A DNA stretch of 64,000 bases from Steinernema hermaphroditum (Eukaryota; Nematoda; Chromadorea; Rhabditida; Steinernematidae): contig CM059623.1 of the NCBI GenBank assembly GCA_030435675.1, positions 14,478,092 to 14,542,091 on the forward strand, read 5' to 3'. The notes under the pieces were generated by a model, which saw only the letters and a program-made list of their open reading frames with translations, was not told the origin of the DNA and did not search any database. The position numbers and the translations under genes were made by a program. This document shows, in pieces, positions 21,111 through 31,824 of the stretch (position 1 is its first letter; every line of letters starts with the position of its first letter).

Positions 21111-22320
21111 ACTAAACGGTGCAATAAGCATGTTTGGTAGTTAGAATGTATTAAGCGGAATATTAACGTCGCAAGAAAACTGTTGCTAGAATAAAATAAA
21201 CTTACTGTTCTGCATACAATCTTTCTTCCTGTTTCAGGGGCACCGCGGCGAAGGGGACCACGTATCGGAGCAGAAGAAATGTCCCTTACAAGAAGAAGTC
21301 TATGGCCGATATAAAGATAGAGAGCACATACCAAAAAGTCGTACTTCTTCACTTCAACGTTGTCGCGGCAGGTGACGGTACACATAAAGACTTTAGCTAT
21401 TATATTGTGCACGAAGCAGGACGAGAATAATATGAAGATAAACCAAAACGCTTTGGTGAGCGGTGGATCTGTCGAACGGCTAAAGAATTAATGCGTTTAT
21501 GGTCTGGCAGAATGTAACTATCTGAGTTGTTCTCATCCTCTTTGTAGTGTCTATTTTTGCTATGTGTTCAGGAAAGAACTAATGAAGTGAATTAAAAGTG
21601 TTCGACTTACATGATGAGGAATATCAGCGTTGCTCGAATGGCACTAAACGGTGCAATAAGCATGTTTGGTCTAAAGTAAGTGCCATGAGAGGTATTTTTT
21701 AGTGCTTTCAACTTACGCAAGGCCCACTTGTGTGTTTTGGGCCAGCTCAAATAAAAATTCAGCGACGATGATAAGGATATTGTCGAAGTCCTTGAACAGG
21801 TTATAATCTGCGAGCTGTTCATATCTTCTCGCAATTCCCTTAGGTGTGAAGGAGTAGTACTTCACGTCATTTACGAGTGTGATCTTGAAATCGCCGCTTT
21901 CTTCGAGGTTCTCGGTGAGTAGTGCTTCAAGACTCCCTTCATCTTTTAGCGCATCAATTTTGTCGCCGTATATATCTTGCCTATCCCTAAATTTTAACGC
22001 TTTTGGGGAAATTTCGCAACTGCCACTACTTACCTGCACAAATTCTCCCTGGAATGATCATCTCGAAAATCCCTCAGCGATAAATAGCGTGACGCTGGTT
22101 TTTAATTGCGAGGAAAGGAACTTTGCGCTGTCGATCCTTTCGGATAGTAAAGAGCACATTATTAACTTGGTGGAGGTCAACCTACTTAGGCAATAAGGTG
22201 ATATTCTCCTCGCACCATCCGTAGAAGCGTGTGCCCTTGAACCAATTCCAGAACACGATGAGGAATACAGGCATCTGGATGGCCATGACGATGTAGTTTG
22301 TTGTTTCTGAAGAAGCATAT
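21110..22320 (-). pseudogene. family R membrane protein, copy 3
   Basis: Minus-strand order: ETTNYIVMAIQMPVFLIVFW with FKGTRFYGWCEE (about 22315-22205), VDLHQVNNVLF...QRKVPFLAIKNQRHAIYR then a TGA where copy 5 has CGA (about 22080), FRDRQDIYGDKIDALKDEGS to RRYEQLADYNLFKDFDNILI (22010-21713), FRPNMLIAPFSAIRATLIFL (about 21680-21610), PPLTKAFWFIFILFSSCFVH with CTVTCRDNVEVKKYDF (about 21480-21330), and a last segment to about 21215. At least one in-frame stop marks it as a pseudogene. Confidence 0.5.
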
Positions 22321-22891
22321 GTTAATTAGAAAAGTTTAAATCTAACAATAGAGGCACAAGCACGTAAAGTCGCGCAATACAAGCATATAGCTGGAGCGAT
22401 ATGGGTGGAACGGAAAGAAAGGAGTCATTGGCTTAGATAGCAGATAAAACGCGCTGACAGATACGGTGAGCAATCGCTGTGAGACCACGAACGATTCAAA
22501 TCTATGTGTGTGGTCAGCACGCGAAAAAAAGGGAGATTTCTAGAGTGTTGCGAACTCGGAGATAGCTGGACTGCCTGGAAGACATCAATACCCTCCGGAA
22601 CATTTTTCTAATATATCGAAAATATCTCCGTGAGATTCGAAAGAAAAAGGAGCGGAAATAAAAATCTGCTTATTGTGACACTGTTTACTGTATAGCGGTC
22701 ATCATGAGGAGATGATGTGTGACTGAGCTCACATGGTTTTAATCGATATGTCAGGACCTTACGGAACCCACCGATCAAGCTTTTGTAGTTTTTATATTTT
22801 CAATTCACTCAAACATCGAAACACGGAAATAGACATGACGGAATGATTACGTTGAATGGGTACGGCGCGACCGCAAAGGGAAGGGGGAGCA

Positions 22892-23578
22892 GAACGATTT
22901 GACGCGAACGATTTGCCGCAGTAACGATTTGACGCGAACGATTTGACGCGAACGATTCGCCGCGAACGATTTGCCGCGAACGATTTGCCGCGAACGATTC
23001 GCCGCGAACGATTTGCCGCGAACGATTTGCCGCGAACGATTTGACGCGGGGACAAATCTACTTGCCGCGCCAGGCAATTCGTTCCGGGACCATTCTGTCG
23101 CCTTAGTTTCACCAATTTTCAACCTCTTTTTCGCTTTTTTCTTCGATTATCGAGCTGTTTCTGTCGGATTTCCAGTATAACTAACAAGATAACAGCCTAC
23201 AAACTTAGGCTGCGAGCAAGCGAAGCGAGCCCTGTATTCATTTTTGGCTTGGCTTAGGCAAACCCCGGCTTGGCTTAGGCTCCGGCTTAGGACTATGCCT
23301 ATTGATTTAAAGCGAGCCCGAAGGGCGAGCCTGTTGTCTTAACAGCTTCGCTGATATCTTAGTACTGCCGTACACGGAGCAAACAGCTTGATAATCGAAG
23401 AAAAAAGAGAAAAAGAGGTCGAAAATTGGTGAAACTAAGGCGACAGAATGGTCCCGGAACGAATTGCCTGGCGCGGCAAGTAGATTTGTCCCCGCGTCAA
23501 ATCGTTCGCGGCAAATCGTTCGCGGCGAATCGTTCGCGTCAAATCGTTACTGCGGCAAATCGTTCGCGTTAAATCGTT
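22892..23578. mobile_element. foldback element with 15-bp tandem repeats in both arms
   Basis: Left arm 22892-about 23160 and right arm about 23385-23578 are inverted copies. Both contain 'tggtcccggaacgaattgcc' or its complement next to an array of the 15-base unit GAACGATTTGCCGC(G), about ten copies on the left and about five on the right. Units vary between TTGCCGC, TTCGCCGC and TTGACGC. The loop (23160-23385) holds a smaller nested inverted repeat ('aagataacagcc...gcctgttgtctt', about 23187-23341). No real gene is present; open frames here are only the repeat read in phase. Confidence 0.7.
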
Positions 23579-23679
23579 ACGCACCCGAAGGGAAGGATAT
23601 CGCTTTGAAGCACTACAGAAAAACAAGCACAAAAGCTGAAATGGAAATGTATCTGCCAGTATTGAAAGGAGTACAGCAA

Positions 23680-24798
23680 TTGGTCAATGGTTTGTTTTAA
23701 AATGACACGTAATATGTCTAGATGTCCTTTCCATTTCAAATGCACAAGCTCGCGTCTCAGAATGCAACCATCCTGCATCGATTAATTTTATTTCTTGAAG
23801 CTGGAGCTGTTGTGCAATGTTTACAAAATTGCATCCCTTGATCCATCCCAGGTAACAGTCACTAGGGCTGGCTAACATACTCTGAAAAAAATCCAATAAG
23901 GAAGGTCCGTGTTAGGTGGTATGTTACCTCTATCAGTTCAACGACTTCAGCGTCCGATTTGGATGTAACAGTGTTCATAGAAAGTCTGATCGAAACTTCG
24001 TTTTTGAGGAAGATAAGGTCGTCTAGTGTGGTTTGTACTCCACAGATGGAGAGGCTCTAAACGAAGGCTATTACAAAGACCTTGACCAACCGGTAACCTC
24101 TATCTTCTGGAGATTCCCACGTCCATGTGACTTCAAAACGGAAATCGGAAAGTCGGCAATGAAATTCATGTTGAGCGTCTTTAAATTAGGCTTGAGCATG
24201 AGGATTCTCCATAGTTCGCTCATGTCCCTTTCGATCAGATCTTTCCCAGTGTGTTTCAGATCTATAAACGTCATCCGTTCGGTTGGCGCTTTTTGAAGAA
24301 GATTGATGAGAACGGAGAGGTCGCAAGCAGCGAAGTAAACTTCATTTATGTTGAAGAGGTTCGGGAAGCTGAGAGATTGATATAGGAAAGTTGGGTTCCT
24401 GGTACTTATGGTTTTATCTTTCCAGCCCTTGTCTTTAGACTTGATCTGAGCGTTCCAAATATCTCTGAAACAGCCAATCTAAATAGCCTCAAAGCGTAAG
24501 AGATTCATCCCTACATTGTTTTGTCTATTCTCAGACAGAGTCGTTTAAACCGCAATAGTGAGTGGTCGGTGATGATGGAGTCCCATCTGTGGTTGACCAA
24601 TCGACAATCAGCCAACGATCTGCTGTCCAAATAACTCAATGCCTTCAAAAGAAGCCCATTGGAGAGTGCATCGAAGTTGAATGGGAGATGCTGCTTTGAG
24701 CAGAACGCACCTCGTTCTATTTGGTGGAGAACAGAATTATTAGTTGAATCTTGAAAGCACTTACCGTTTGGGAATAATTTTAGAACAGTATTTTGCAT
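23680..24798 (-). CDS. F-box protein, copy F4
   Basis: Minus strand: MQNTVLKLFPNGK (24798-about 24760), a short GTAAGT...intron, then RGAFCSKQHLPFNFDALSNG continuing LLLKALSYLDSRSLADCRLVNHRW (the F-box), then a middle block with TFIDLKHTGKDLIERDMSEL and WRILMLKPNLKTLNMNFIAD (24280-24080). The C-terminal module is SICGVQTTLDDLIFLKNEVS and SMLASPSDCYLGWIKGCNFV with NIAQQLQLQEIKLIDAGWLH (24055-about 23720). Same architecture as F5, which lies head-to-head 0.7 kb away. It would act as a CUL1-ligase substrate receptor. Exon limits are approximate, so a frame break cannot be excluded. Confidence 0.55.
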
Positions 24799-24799
24799 T

Positions 24800-25500
24800 C
24801 TTAAACAGATCGATCAATCAAGACTGAGACAAAAAAAAATATTGATTAGAGAATGTGGTAGTGTTCACGCGCAGCATAGCGATTGCGCGCTAATACGAAA
24901 GGTCTGTCGTGGCGCAGTGAGAGATGCGACTTTGCAGCGGCGTGCCGATCTCGCCGTCTGTTGGCTAATTATTTGTGAGGGGAGTTGTGGCCGTTTGCGG
25001 CCGCTTCCTTGATGCCACTGCGAATGCAACATAGCAGGACCAAATGAATGGACATGTTTCTGTTTCTGTTTCATGTTCAGTTTCTTTTCTACCAGCTACA
25101 TTGTGGGGCTTAGTGGGTCTAAGCCTTCGAGTCCTAGACACGATCTAGAGTCACGAGAAGTTCCACCTGAGGACAAAACTAAAGAAGATCTATGGTTTAA
25201 GATCCACCCGCATGCAAGTGTTTTTTGTCTATCTTTTCCAAATCGTTTTCAAACAAGGAGGTCAACCCAATACTTGACACACATCCGTTTCATCAAATTT
25301 TACTACAGTCACGATGCTACTTGCAAATTCTTGGTGGGTTAATGGGAGCTTGACAAGCATTTCCAAATGCAATTCGATCCACAAGACAATGAGGCCGGCG
25401 TGTGACCAAATGCTCGACCGCGTCCTCATTACGATAGTGTAAAGTTTTCTGTGAAAACCTACACATCATTCCATTGCCTTTTCTTTTTCGATTGACGTGA
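24800..25500. other. spacer between divergent F-box genes
   Basis: No gene is seen. This spacer must hold the promoters of both F4 and F5 if they are active. Parts show weak dyad symmetry ('gcgcagcatagcgattgcgcgc' near 24870-24890). Frames at 24865-25342 have no family features. Confidence 0.35.
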
Positions 25501-25506
25501 TTGAGA

Positions 25507-26635
25507 ATGGAAAGATTCTTGTCCACCTTTTCTAAGCCACTTCCAAACCGTAAGTAATCCTGAAGATCCACAGGTGTGACCTTACTTTAGAAAGAGACAC
25601 GTTATTCTCTAACCGTCGCCTTTCCCTCAACAGACTCTCCAATGAACTTCTTGTAAATGTGTTGCGCCACTTGGATAACAAGTCATTGGCCGATTGCCGG
25701 CTAGTGAACCGACGATGGGACTTCATCATTATCGATCGCTCGTTAATGCAGTTTAAGGCACTAATACTGCGAATAAGCGAAGCCGCGTAAGGATAAGATT
25801 CGTCCCTTTAGACTAGAACTTGATGCTCCAGGGGTTTCTGGAACGCTCAGATCAACACGAGAAACAAGAGTTGGAAAGATCTGCACGCTAATGAAATCAT
25901 CATCACCCGCAAATTGGCCTCCCTCAACGCATATCTCAGCTTCCCGAGCCTCTTCCATATAGATCAGATTTACTTCGCTGCTTGCGACCTCTCCGTTCTC
26001 ATCAATCTTCTTCAAAAAGCGCCAACCGAACGGGTGACGTTTATAGATCTGAAACACACTGGGAAAGATGTGATCGAGAGGGACATGAGCGAACTATGGA
26101 GAATCCTCATGCTCAAGCCTATTTTAAAGACACTCAACATGAATTTCATTGCCGACTTTCCGATTTCCGTTTTGAAGTCACATGGACGTGGGAATCTCCA
26201 GAAGATAGCGGTTGCTGGTTGGTTAAGGTCTTTGTAATAACCTTCATTTAGAACCTCTCTATCTGGGGAGTACAAGCCACACTAGACGACCTTATCTTCC
26301 TCAAAGACGAAGTTTCAATCAGACTTTCTATGAGCACTGTTACATCCAAATCCGACGATGAAGTCGTAGAATTCATAAAGGTAACACTCGAAACATGCGT
26401 GTCTTATCGAAGTTTTCAGAGTATCATAGCCAACCCCAGGGAATGTGACGTGAGATGCATCGAAGGGTGCATCTTTGAAAACATTGCAAGGCAGCTTCGG
26501 CTTCCAAAATTAATAGAATTCGGTACTGAATTGTTGTATTTTGGAACGCAAGATTGTGCGATTCACATTCGACGGTGCAGTAAGCACAGTATCAATATCA
26601 AAAGCTCGACACTTTCACCGCTTGATCCGACTTAA
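25507..26635 (+). CDS. F-box protein, copy F5
   Basis: First exon MERFLSTFSKPLPN (25507-25549) and a 45-base intron. The F-box exon is RLSLNRLSNELLVNVLRHLD continuing NKSLADCRLVNRRWDFIIID (about 25594-25789). The middle exon is LNAYLSFPSLFHIDQIYFAA, KAPTERVTFIDLKHTGKDVI, ELWRILMLKPILKTLNMNFI, SVLKSHGRGNLQKIAV (about 25900-26235). The last exons are ATLDDLIFLKDEVSIRLSMS and SYRSFQSIIANPRECDVRCI with NIARQLRLPKLIEFGTELLY (about 26255-26635). All family blocks are present and open, so this may be functional. It is an inverted paralogue of F4, with near-identical stretches around 26030-26220 against 24090-24280. Confidence 0.6.
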
Positions 26636-26996
26636 CGAATCGCTGATAACGATCATGGAGAATATCTTGTATTCCGCATATGTAACAACTTGTGTTTTCT
26701 TTTTATAGCGAACCTCTCATTATAAAATGAAATTTCCGAATTTCCGACAATTGCCCGCGCCGAAGCCATAAGAAGACCGGCCACTAAGGTGCGGTAGTGT
26801 AGCTAGTGTGGAGGAGATACAAGAAGATAAACACTACGTTGTCGGTTGTAATTTAATAAAAGTTCTACTTGATGATTCGCATTTTCTTTTTTTGGAAAGA
26901 TAGAGGCAATCTAGTGTAAGGTGTCACGTTTTTCATTTTATATTTGTTGCCTTCCGGTTTACCATAAGGACTGAGAAGCGAAACAACAAAATTTAT

Positions 26997-28987
26997 TCAG
27001 TATCTTTTCTGTTTTGGACATTCAAAGACAGCGCATTCGAAGAAAATTCGTTCTTCTTCTAGATACAAACGTAAGGAACATCGGTCCGTTGTGATACTAC
27101 AGGATGTGTCGTCCTCTTCTACGGTCGCCTCAAGATCGGGGAAGCGGAGACGCTTCTTGATGTCGTCGAAGTCGAACACTCGAATTGAGGAGATCTCACA
27201 GAAGTCCTTGGCATTTCGAAGTGTGTCCTAAAAAGGTGTGATGACGGGGCCTTGGCCTTGCTCTCAACCTCTACTATTCGCAGCAATTCGTTGTCTGACT
27301 TAAGAACGACATTGATGCCAATATCGACAGCCACTCGTTTCATGAAATGTAGTAAGTCGTCAGCGGTTGCCTCTGATTTTGTGATGTCCAGGGACTAAAT
27401 GAGGCGAGAACGATTGAGGTAAAACTGACACACTCCTGTGGCCGTATTCTGTTCGCTGGGAATGCGAACCTCCCGGGAAGCGCTTCCCGGGAGGTTCCCA
27501 GTGGGAAGTTGCCCAGTGGGCAAAAATGGTATTCAGTACAAAGTGGGCAAGTTCCCAGTGGGAACTTCGTATCACATCCAGAGTTGTCGAGTTCGGGATT
27601 TCGGGTCGGGTTTTTCGGGTTTTCGGGTCGGGTACCCGGACAACTCTGATTACATCGTCCTTTTCGTATGTATTTGATCACTCTGAGCATTCTTTCGCTA
27701 CGTTTAGTCCTGTTTTTTGTTTTCTTTGCGTTGAACATGGTGCTGCTAAACATTTTGGTTAATTTAGGGTGATTTCAGAGTGGAATTGCTTTCTAAAATT
27801 CGTTTCGTAGCCATTCACAACACAAAGATATTGCCATCCTAGGTAACCGAGTGATAGAGAAGTCAGTTTATGTCATGGTTCACGGCAGGAGCGAGATGCT
27901 TCAAGTTCTCGCAAGAATTGGCTACCCGCAAGAATTTTCTCCTCAGCCCAATTGGAACGAATGGACCACACGCAACGGCGGCGTCCGTTGGCGAAAAAAA
28001 CGTTGCGTGTGGTCTTGATCGACCGTTGAACCCAGCCGCTAATAAGTGGATTAAACTCTCAGATTTTCATGGAAATGGCTTTAAAACATTAAAAACACGA
28101 TAAAGAAGTCTGTCACAAAGTTTTGACGTCGAAAAACATCCAAAATGGTGACTGGGAAGTCCGCTTCCCAGCCACATGTAGGTGGGAGGACTGGGAAGCA
28201 AATAGGAAGCAACTGGGAAGTCTTCCCAGTTTATTGAATACCGCTTCTTGAATTGAATACCGAATACCGGGAGGTTCACGGGACGGAACAGAATACGGCC
28301 ATTGGAACTCGACTAACCTTTAGCATTGGCAAAATCCCCCTTTCGTGAGATCGAAAGATCGACATAGGAACGCCTTTGTCGAGTTTGATACAAACAAACT
28401 CCAAATTGGGCTTTTCCATTAGGATCCTCCAAAGTTCCGACATTTCCTCCGGCGAAGTCTTATACGTCGTCAGGTATAATTTCACGCGCCTTAGAGCATC
28501 CGCTTGAGGCAGGGCAACTATGGGAATTATGGGACCGACGTCCAGTGCATCGTAGACTATCGTCCGAAATCTTAGGTTGGACATACTCCGAAGACGCGTT
28601 GGATGGAGATGATTGACCTTTTCGTATGACCTGTAGTAGATCGTCGCGCTCCACTTCCAACTAAAACAAAAATGGGGAGGACGTAATCTACACATTCTGT
28701 TACAATTAACGAGATATTTCGACATGCAGAGGTTTGTATTTTAGGAGATGTGTCTCGCTGATCACCGCGTTCCACCTTCTGGCCAAGAATCTGCAGTTCA
28801 TCAAAGATTTTGTTTCCAAATTCGTGAGTATTTCCGCAAGAAGTTCATTGGAGATGCGTTCGAAATCGAAGGGAAGGTGTCGCTTGGAGTGAAAGGCGCC
28901 TCTTTCTGAAGACGGAAGTGAGGGCGACCGTCTGGAGGACTTACGATGGGAAGGTAGTCTTGACGCGAAGAACTCGACAGGTCCCAT
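26997..28987 (-). CDS. F-box protein F7, split by an 853-bp MITE in an intron
   Basis: Start MGPVEFFASRLPSH at 28987, a 46-base intron, then the F-box exon RGAFHSKRHLPFDFERISNE continuing LLAEILTNLETKSLMNCRFL (to about 28725). The middle exon is WKWSATIYYRSYEKVNHLHP, VALPQADALRRVKLYLTTYK, ELWRILMEKPNLEFVCIKLD, SIFRSHERGILPMLK (to about 28316). The following intron contains the MITE and ends in CATTTAG near 27397. After it come LDITKSEATADDLLHFMKRV and VVLKSDNELLRIVEVE (about 27396-27260) and a last exon FDFDDIKKRLRFPDLEATVE, ending at 26997. The phase at the second intron (about 28725) does not close cleanly, so a frame break there is possible. Confidence 0.55.
27440..28300. mobile_element. 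853-bp MITE inside F7 intron
   Basis: Element 27444-28296, flanked by GGCC on both sides (27440-27443, 28297-28300). Ends are inverted: GTATTCTGTTC...GAACCTCCCGG. The interior is full of short GGGAAG/CTTCCC palindromes such as 'cccagtgggaa'. No coding capacity. A 70-bp hAT derivative is nested in it at 27579-27648. If the intron is still spliced, the insertion may be neutral. Confidence 0.7.
27571..27656. mobile_element. 70-bp hAT-derived mini-element
   Basis: 27579-27648 starts CAGAGTTGTC and ends GACAACTCTG, flanked by ATCACATC (27571-27578) and ATTACATC (27649-27656), an 8-base target duplication with one mismatch. Its first ~60 bases match the reverse complement of the right end of the hAT element at 35490-35551, including 'cgggtcgggtacccg'. 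Confidence 0.72.
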
Positions 28988-30240
28988 TAGAACTGCTCGG
29001 TGTGTTAGTATTGCAAATGAGGTTAATAAACAATTGTGATAAGTAACACATTCGTTGACGGCCCTGAACTTCGACGGTTTTGAAGGGATTTTAGTTGTTA
29101 TGGGTAGGGGTGGCCCGAGTTCAGGGAAAAGTCAGCTGATTATCATGAATCCTTCTTCGTAGGGACAGTGGACGTACCCTTTATTCGACGCGAATACTGT
29201 ACGATATGCTTAATATGTGATGTCAATGGTAAATAGTTATCATACCTTCGACAATTTCACCACGGTCCAGATGGCCTTCTCGAGAAGTTCGTTCGAGAGT
29301 CTGTCAAAAAGCAGCGCCATTTATTGAGTTGTAGGAGTGGCAACCTCGGTGATCCGCATTCTGATTAGGAGTGCTATCTGTGCTATCTGATTACTATGAC
29401 GGAGAGCCTACTTAACTATCGTAGACCAGGTGTCGACGGTAGCCTTCGATTACGGAAATAAAATAAGAAACGGAAATAAATAGATCTTCTGTATCCAAAG
29501 TTGCGCTGTAGAACTGAATGGGACACATCTAACCAATATGTGCAACATCACGAAAAAAAAGGTGCTTTCAGACAGTTAACAGTTGAGACAAGAAACAGCG
29601 CAAACAAAAGGTGAAACGACGGCAGAATATGAGCTTCACTCCGCACCAACTTCACATGCCACCGAATGCAGAGACAGTAACCCGATGTCTTACAGAGGAC
29701 TATCCACGGGATTCCTCATCAGCTGCCTGAACGAGCAGTGAAGGATTACGGTAATTTGCGCATTTCAGTTTTTCGGCTCTTTGTCGTTCACTCCCAATCG
29801 ATTTAGCGAGAAGGTGTACGTGTTCCGACAGTTATAAATTTGACTTTTCGCGTATTATTCGTGTGGCTCTGCACTAGACTTGAGCGGTAAGAATGTCTGG
29901 AGATCTAGAGAATGTCCTGAGCAGGTCTGTTTAGAGTCTAGATGCATCTGTTATTTGCGTCTCTTTGTCTAGACTTTGGTGAGCGGGCTCATTGCCAATG
30001 GACAGCCCAGCAGAGACAGTTATGCGCGAGTCTGCGTGAATAGAGACATGTCTAGACAGATTCTAGGCAGTAGACTCACTGCAAGCAGATTAGTTCCAGA
30101 ACTGAGATGAGACAATTATTCGCGTATCTGTGTGATGAGCGCGCGCGATAGCTGTGTCTAAACTGAGATACTCCATTTTCCGTCAGCCGCATTGCGTGTT
30201 TTCAGTCCAAATCGTACCCAATTGTTATCTTTTCAGAATC

Positions 30241-30895
30241 ATGGCCGGAGGTCATCATCACGAACCGTTTCAAATCCCCAACCACACCATCTACAACAAC
30301 TACCGTGACTTCCCGGAACTGGCCGGTCATGAACGACGCCTGAAGAAAATCGGTCTGAAAGACCCGTGGATTCGCAGCTACACGTATCTGTACAACAAGC
30401 AGTATCCCCATGTTCGTGATCAGTGGGCCCATTTCAAGCAGGTCGGTTTTATTGTGGCGAACTGCTCTTTTATATGACTGTTTCAGGTCATTCTGCGCGG
30501 ATAGAAGCCGGGAGTCGCCCTTGCTGCTGGCATGATTGCCGCCGAAGAAGGCTATTCGTACATGAAGACCAGCTCGAATAGCGGATATTTGTAGAGATGT
30601 ATGTTGATCTGTGTGGATTCCTTGTAGTCAGTTCTTTCGTTTCAGTTATCAAAAGAAGGCTCTTCCGAGAACCTTTCGGCCGCAGCAATTTCTGAGAAGC
30701 TGAGGGGACGACAGCTTCGCGAGCCGGTCTGGTCGTCACCGTTGGAGCGCTATCGACTTTTGGCGGCTTTCCGCCATGGTTCGAGTTGCCGAGATCGTCC
30801 AGATCCCCACACTGACACCCATGGCGTCGGATCTCTTCGACAGATTTTTGGCGGCCTATTCAAGACGTGACCGACGACTGGGACGATAAGAAGAA
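30241..30895 (+). pseudogene. NDUFB3-NUS1 module, broken copy C
   Basis: As copy B, but the ATG is kept (30241, ATGGCCGGAGG). Exon 1 is open (DPWIRSYTYLYNKQYPHVRD). Exon 2 has the same TGG-to-TAG change (about 30501). The same fusion of NDUFB3 exon 2 to the tail of NUS1 exon 2 is present near 30590, as are the same NUS1 deletions (30647-30895). From about 30425 to 31520, B and C differ by only a few bases, so one derives from the other after the gene had already died. Confidence 0.85.
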
Positions 30896-31211
30896 AATCT
30901 AGATTTATTGTTTATGTATTGTTGTTGAGAGATTATGAATTCTAGGTAAATGTATTTGTCTTCAGGGTGATTGAGCGGTAATTCGGAGTGTATCATCATC
31001 CCTTTCAGTAGGAAGGCGACAGAGTTTGCGCACTTTTGGTCGCAGTACTCGTGCTGAACGTTAAATCAACGTTATTGCTTACCTGTCCTTTGAGGTAGAG
31101 TGTTGAGTATCGCAGGGATCAGTTATTACGAAGTTCCGCATCCGTTGTGCACACTAAACAAAGCGATGATGTAACCTCCATTTGGAGCAAAAAGGAAAGC
31201 ACAAAAAAAAA

Positions 31212-31470
31212 GGTTCGGGGCGGATTCGATCTCGTCACCTTCACACGCAAAACTGACCACTTCACCGATACACTATTCGAGCAGTGGCAGCTGTATCTAG
31301 CAATGCCTATGTAACAGACCGATCATGCTTCGTAAGAAAATGATACGAATGGCCGAAGAGCGCATCTTGCTAGGAGCCCGAGCAGCTACGGTACTCCCCG
31401 AATCGGAGCATACCGTAGTCAAGGAGGCGCGGCTCCTCTACCCTTCGTTACAGTAGCCCCGTCGTCTGCC
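31212..31470 (-). repeat. tRNA-like SINE head and dispersed repeat, copy in module C
   Basis: Nearly identical to 12846-13090: a tRNA-like part with B-box GATCGAATCC read on minus (31212-31282), a T-run after it (A-run at 31203-31211 on plus), then the 'ccgtagtcaaggaggcgcgg' segment. Confidence 0.5.
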
Positions 31471-31824
31471 GCGTACGGTGTTTTCGAGCGATACGCTTCT
31501 AATCCATTCCGAGGGTGTTTTATCTTCCAGAACTAAAGATAAAAAACCTGAATAGCTCTAATTGACTGTGCCTAGCGCCGACTTTGATAGGACGAAGACG
31601 ATCGGATAAATGAAGGAAAAACTAAAAAAAAATATTCGGTCTGCCCTCTATGGCGAGCGACTGGCCCGTAATGGCCAATTAAACGAAAACAAGACACTTT
31701 CCAGTAAATAAACGTGACCAAGGTGTGTACAAATGGAAACACGAAAAGAGAATCAAAAAGACGGCGGTCGATAACCGCAGAAAGAACAGATCAGGTACGA
31801 GCTGTCACCGCGAGCTCTGTATGG

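Noticed and set aside
22892..23060. Possible CRISPR-like array of short repeats
   Set aside because: Units are contiguous 15-mers with no unique spacers, in a eukaryotic foldback element.
22792..23180. Frames coding repeated RSRRIVRGKSFAAN-type peptides
   Set aside because: They are translations of the 15-base tandem repeat of the foldback element, whose unit length keeps any frame open.
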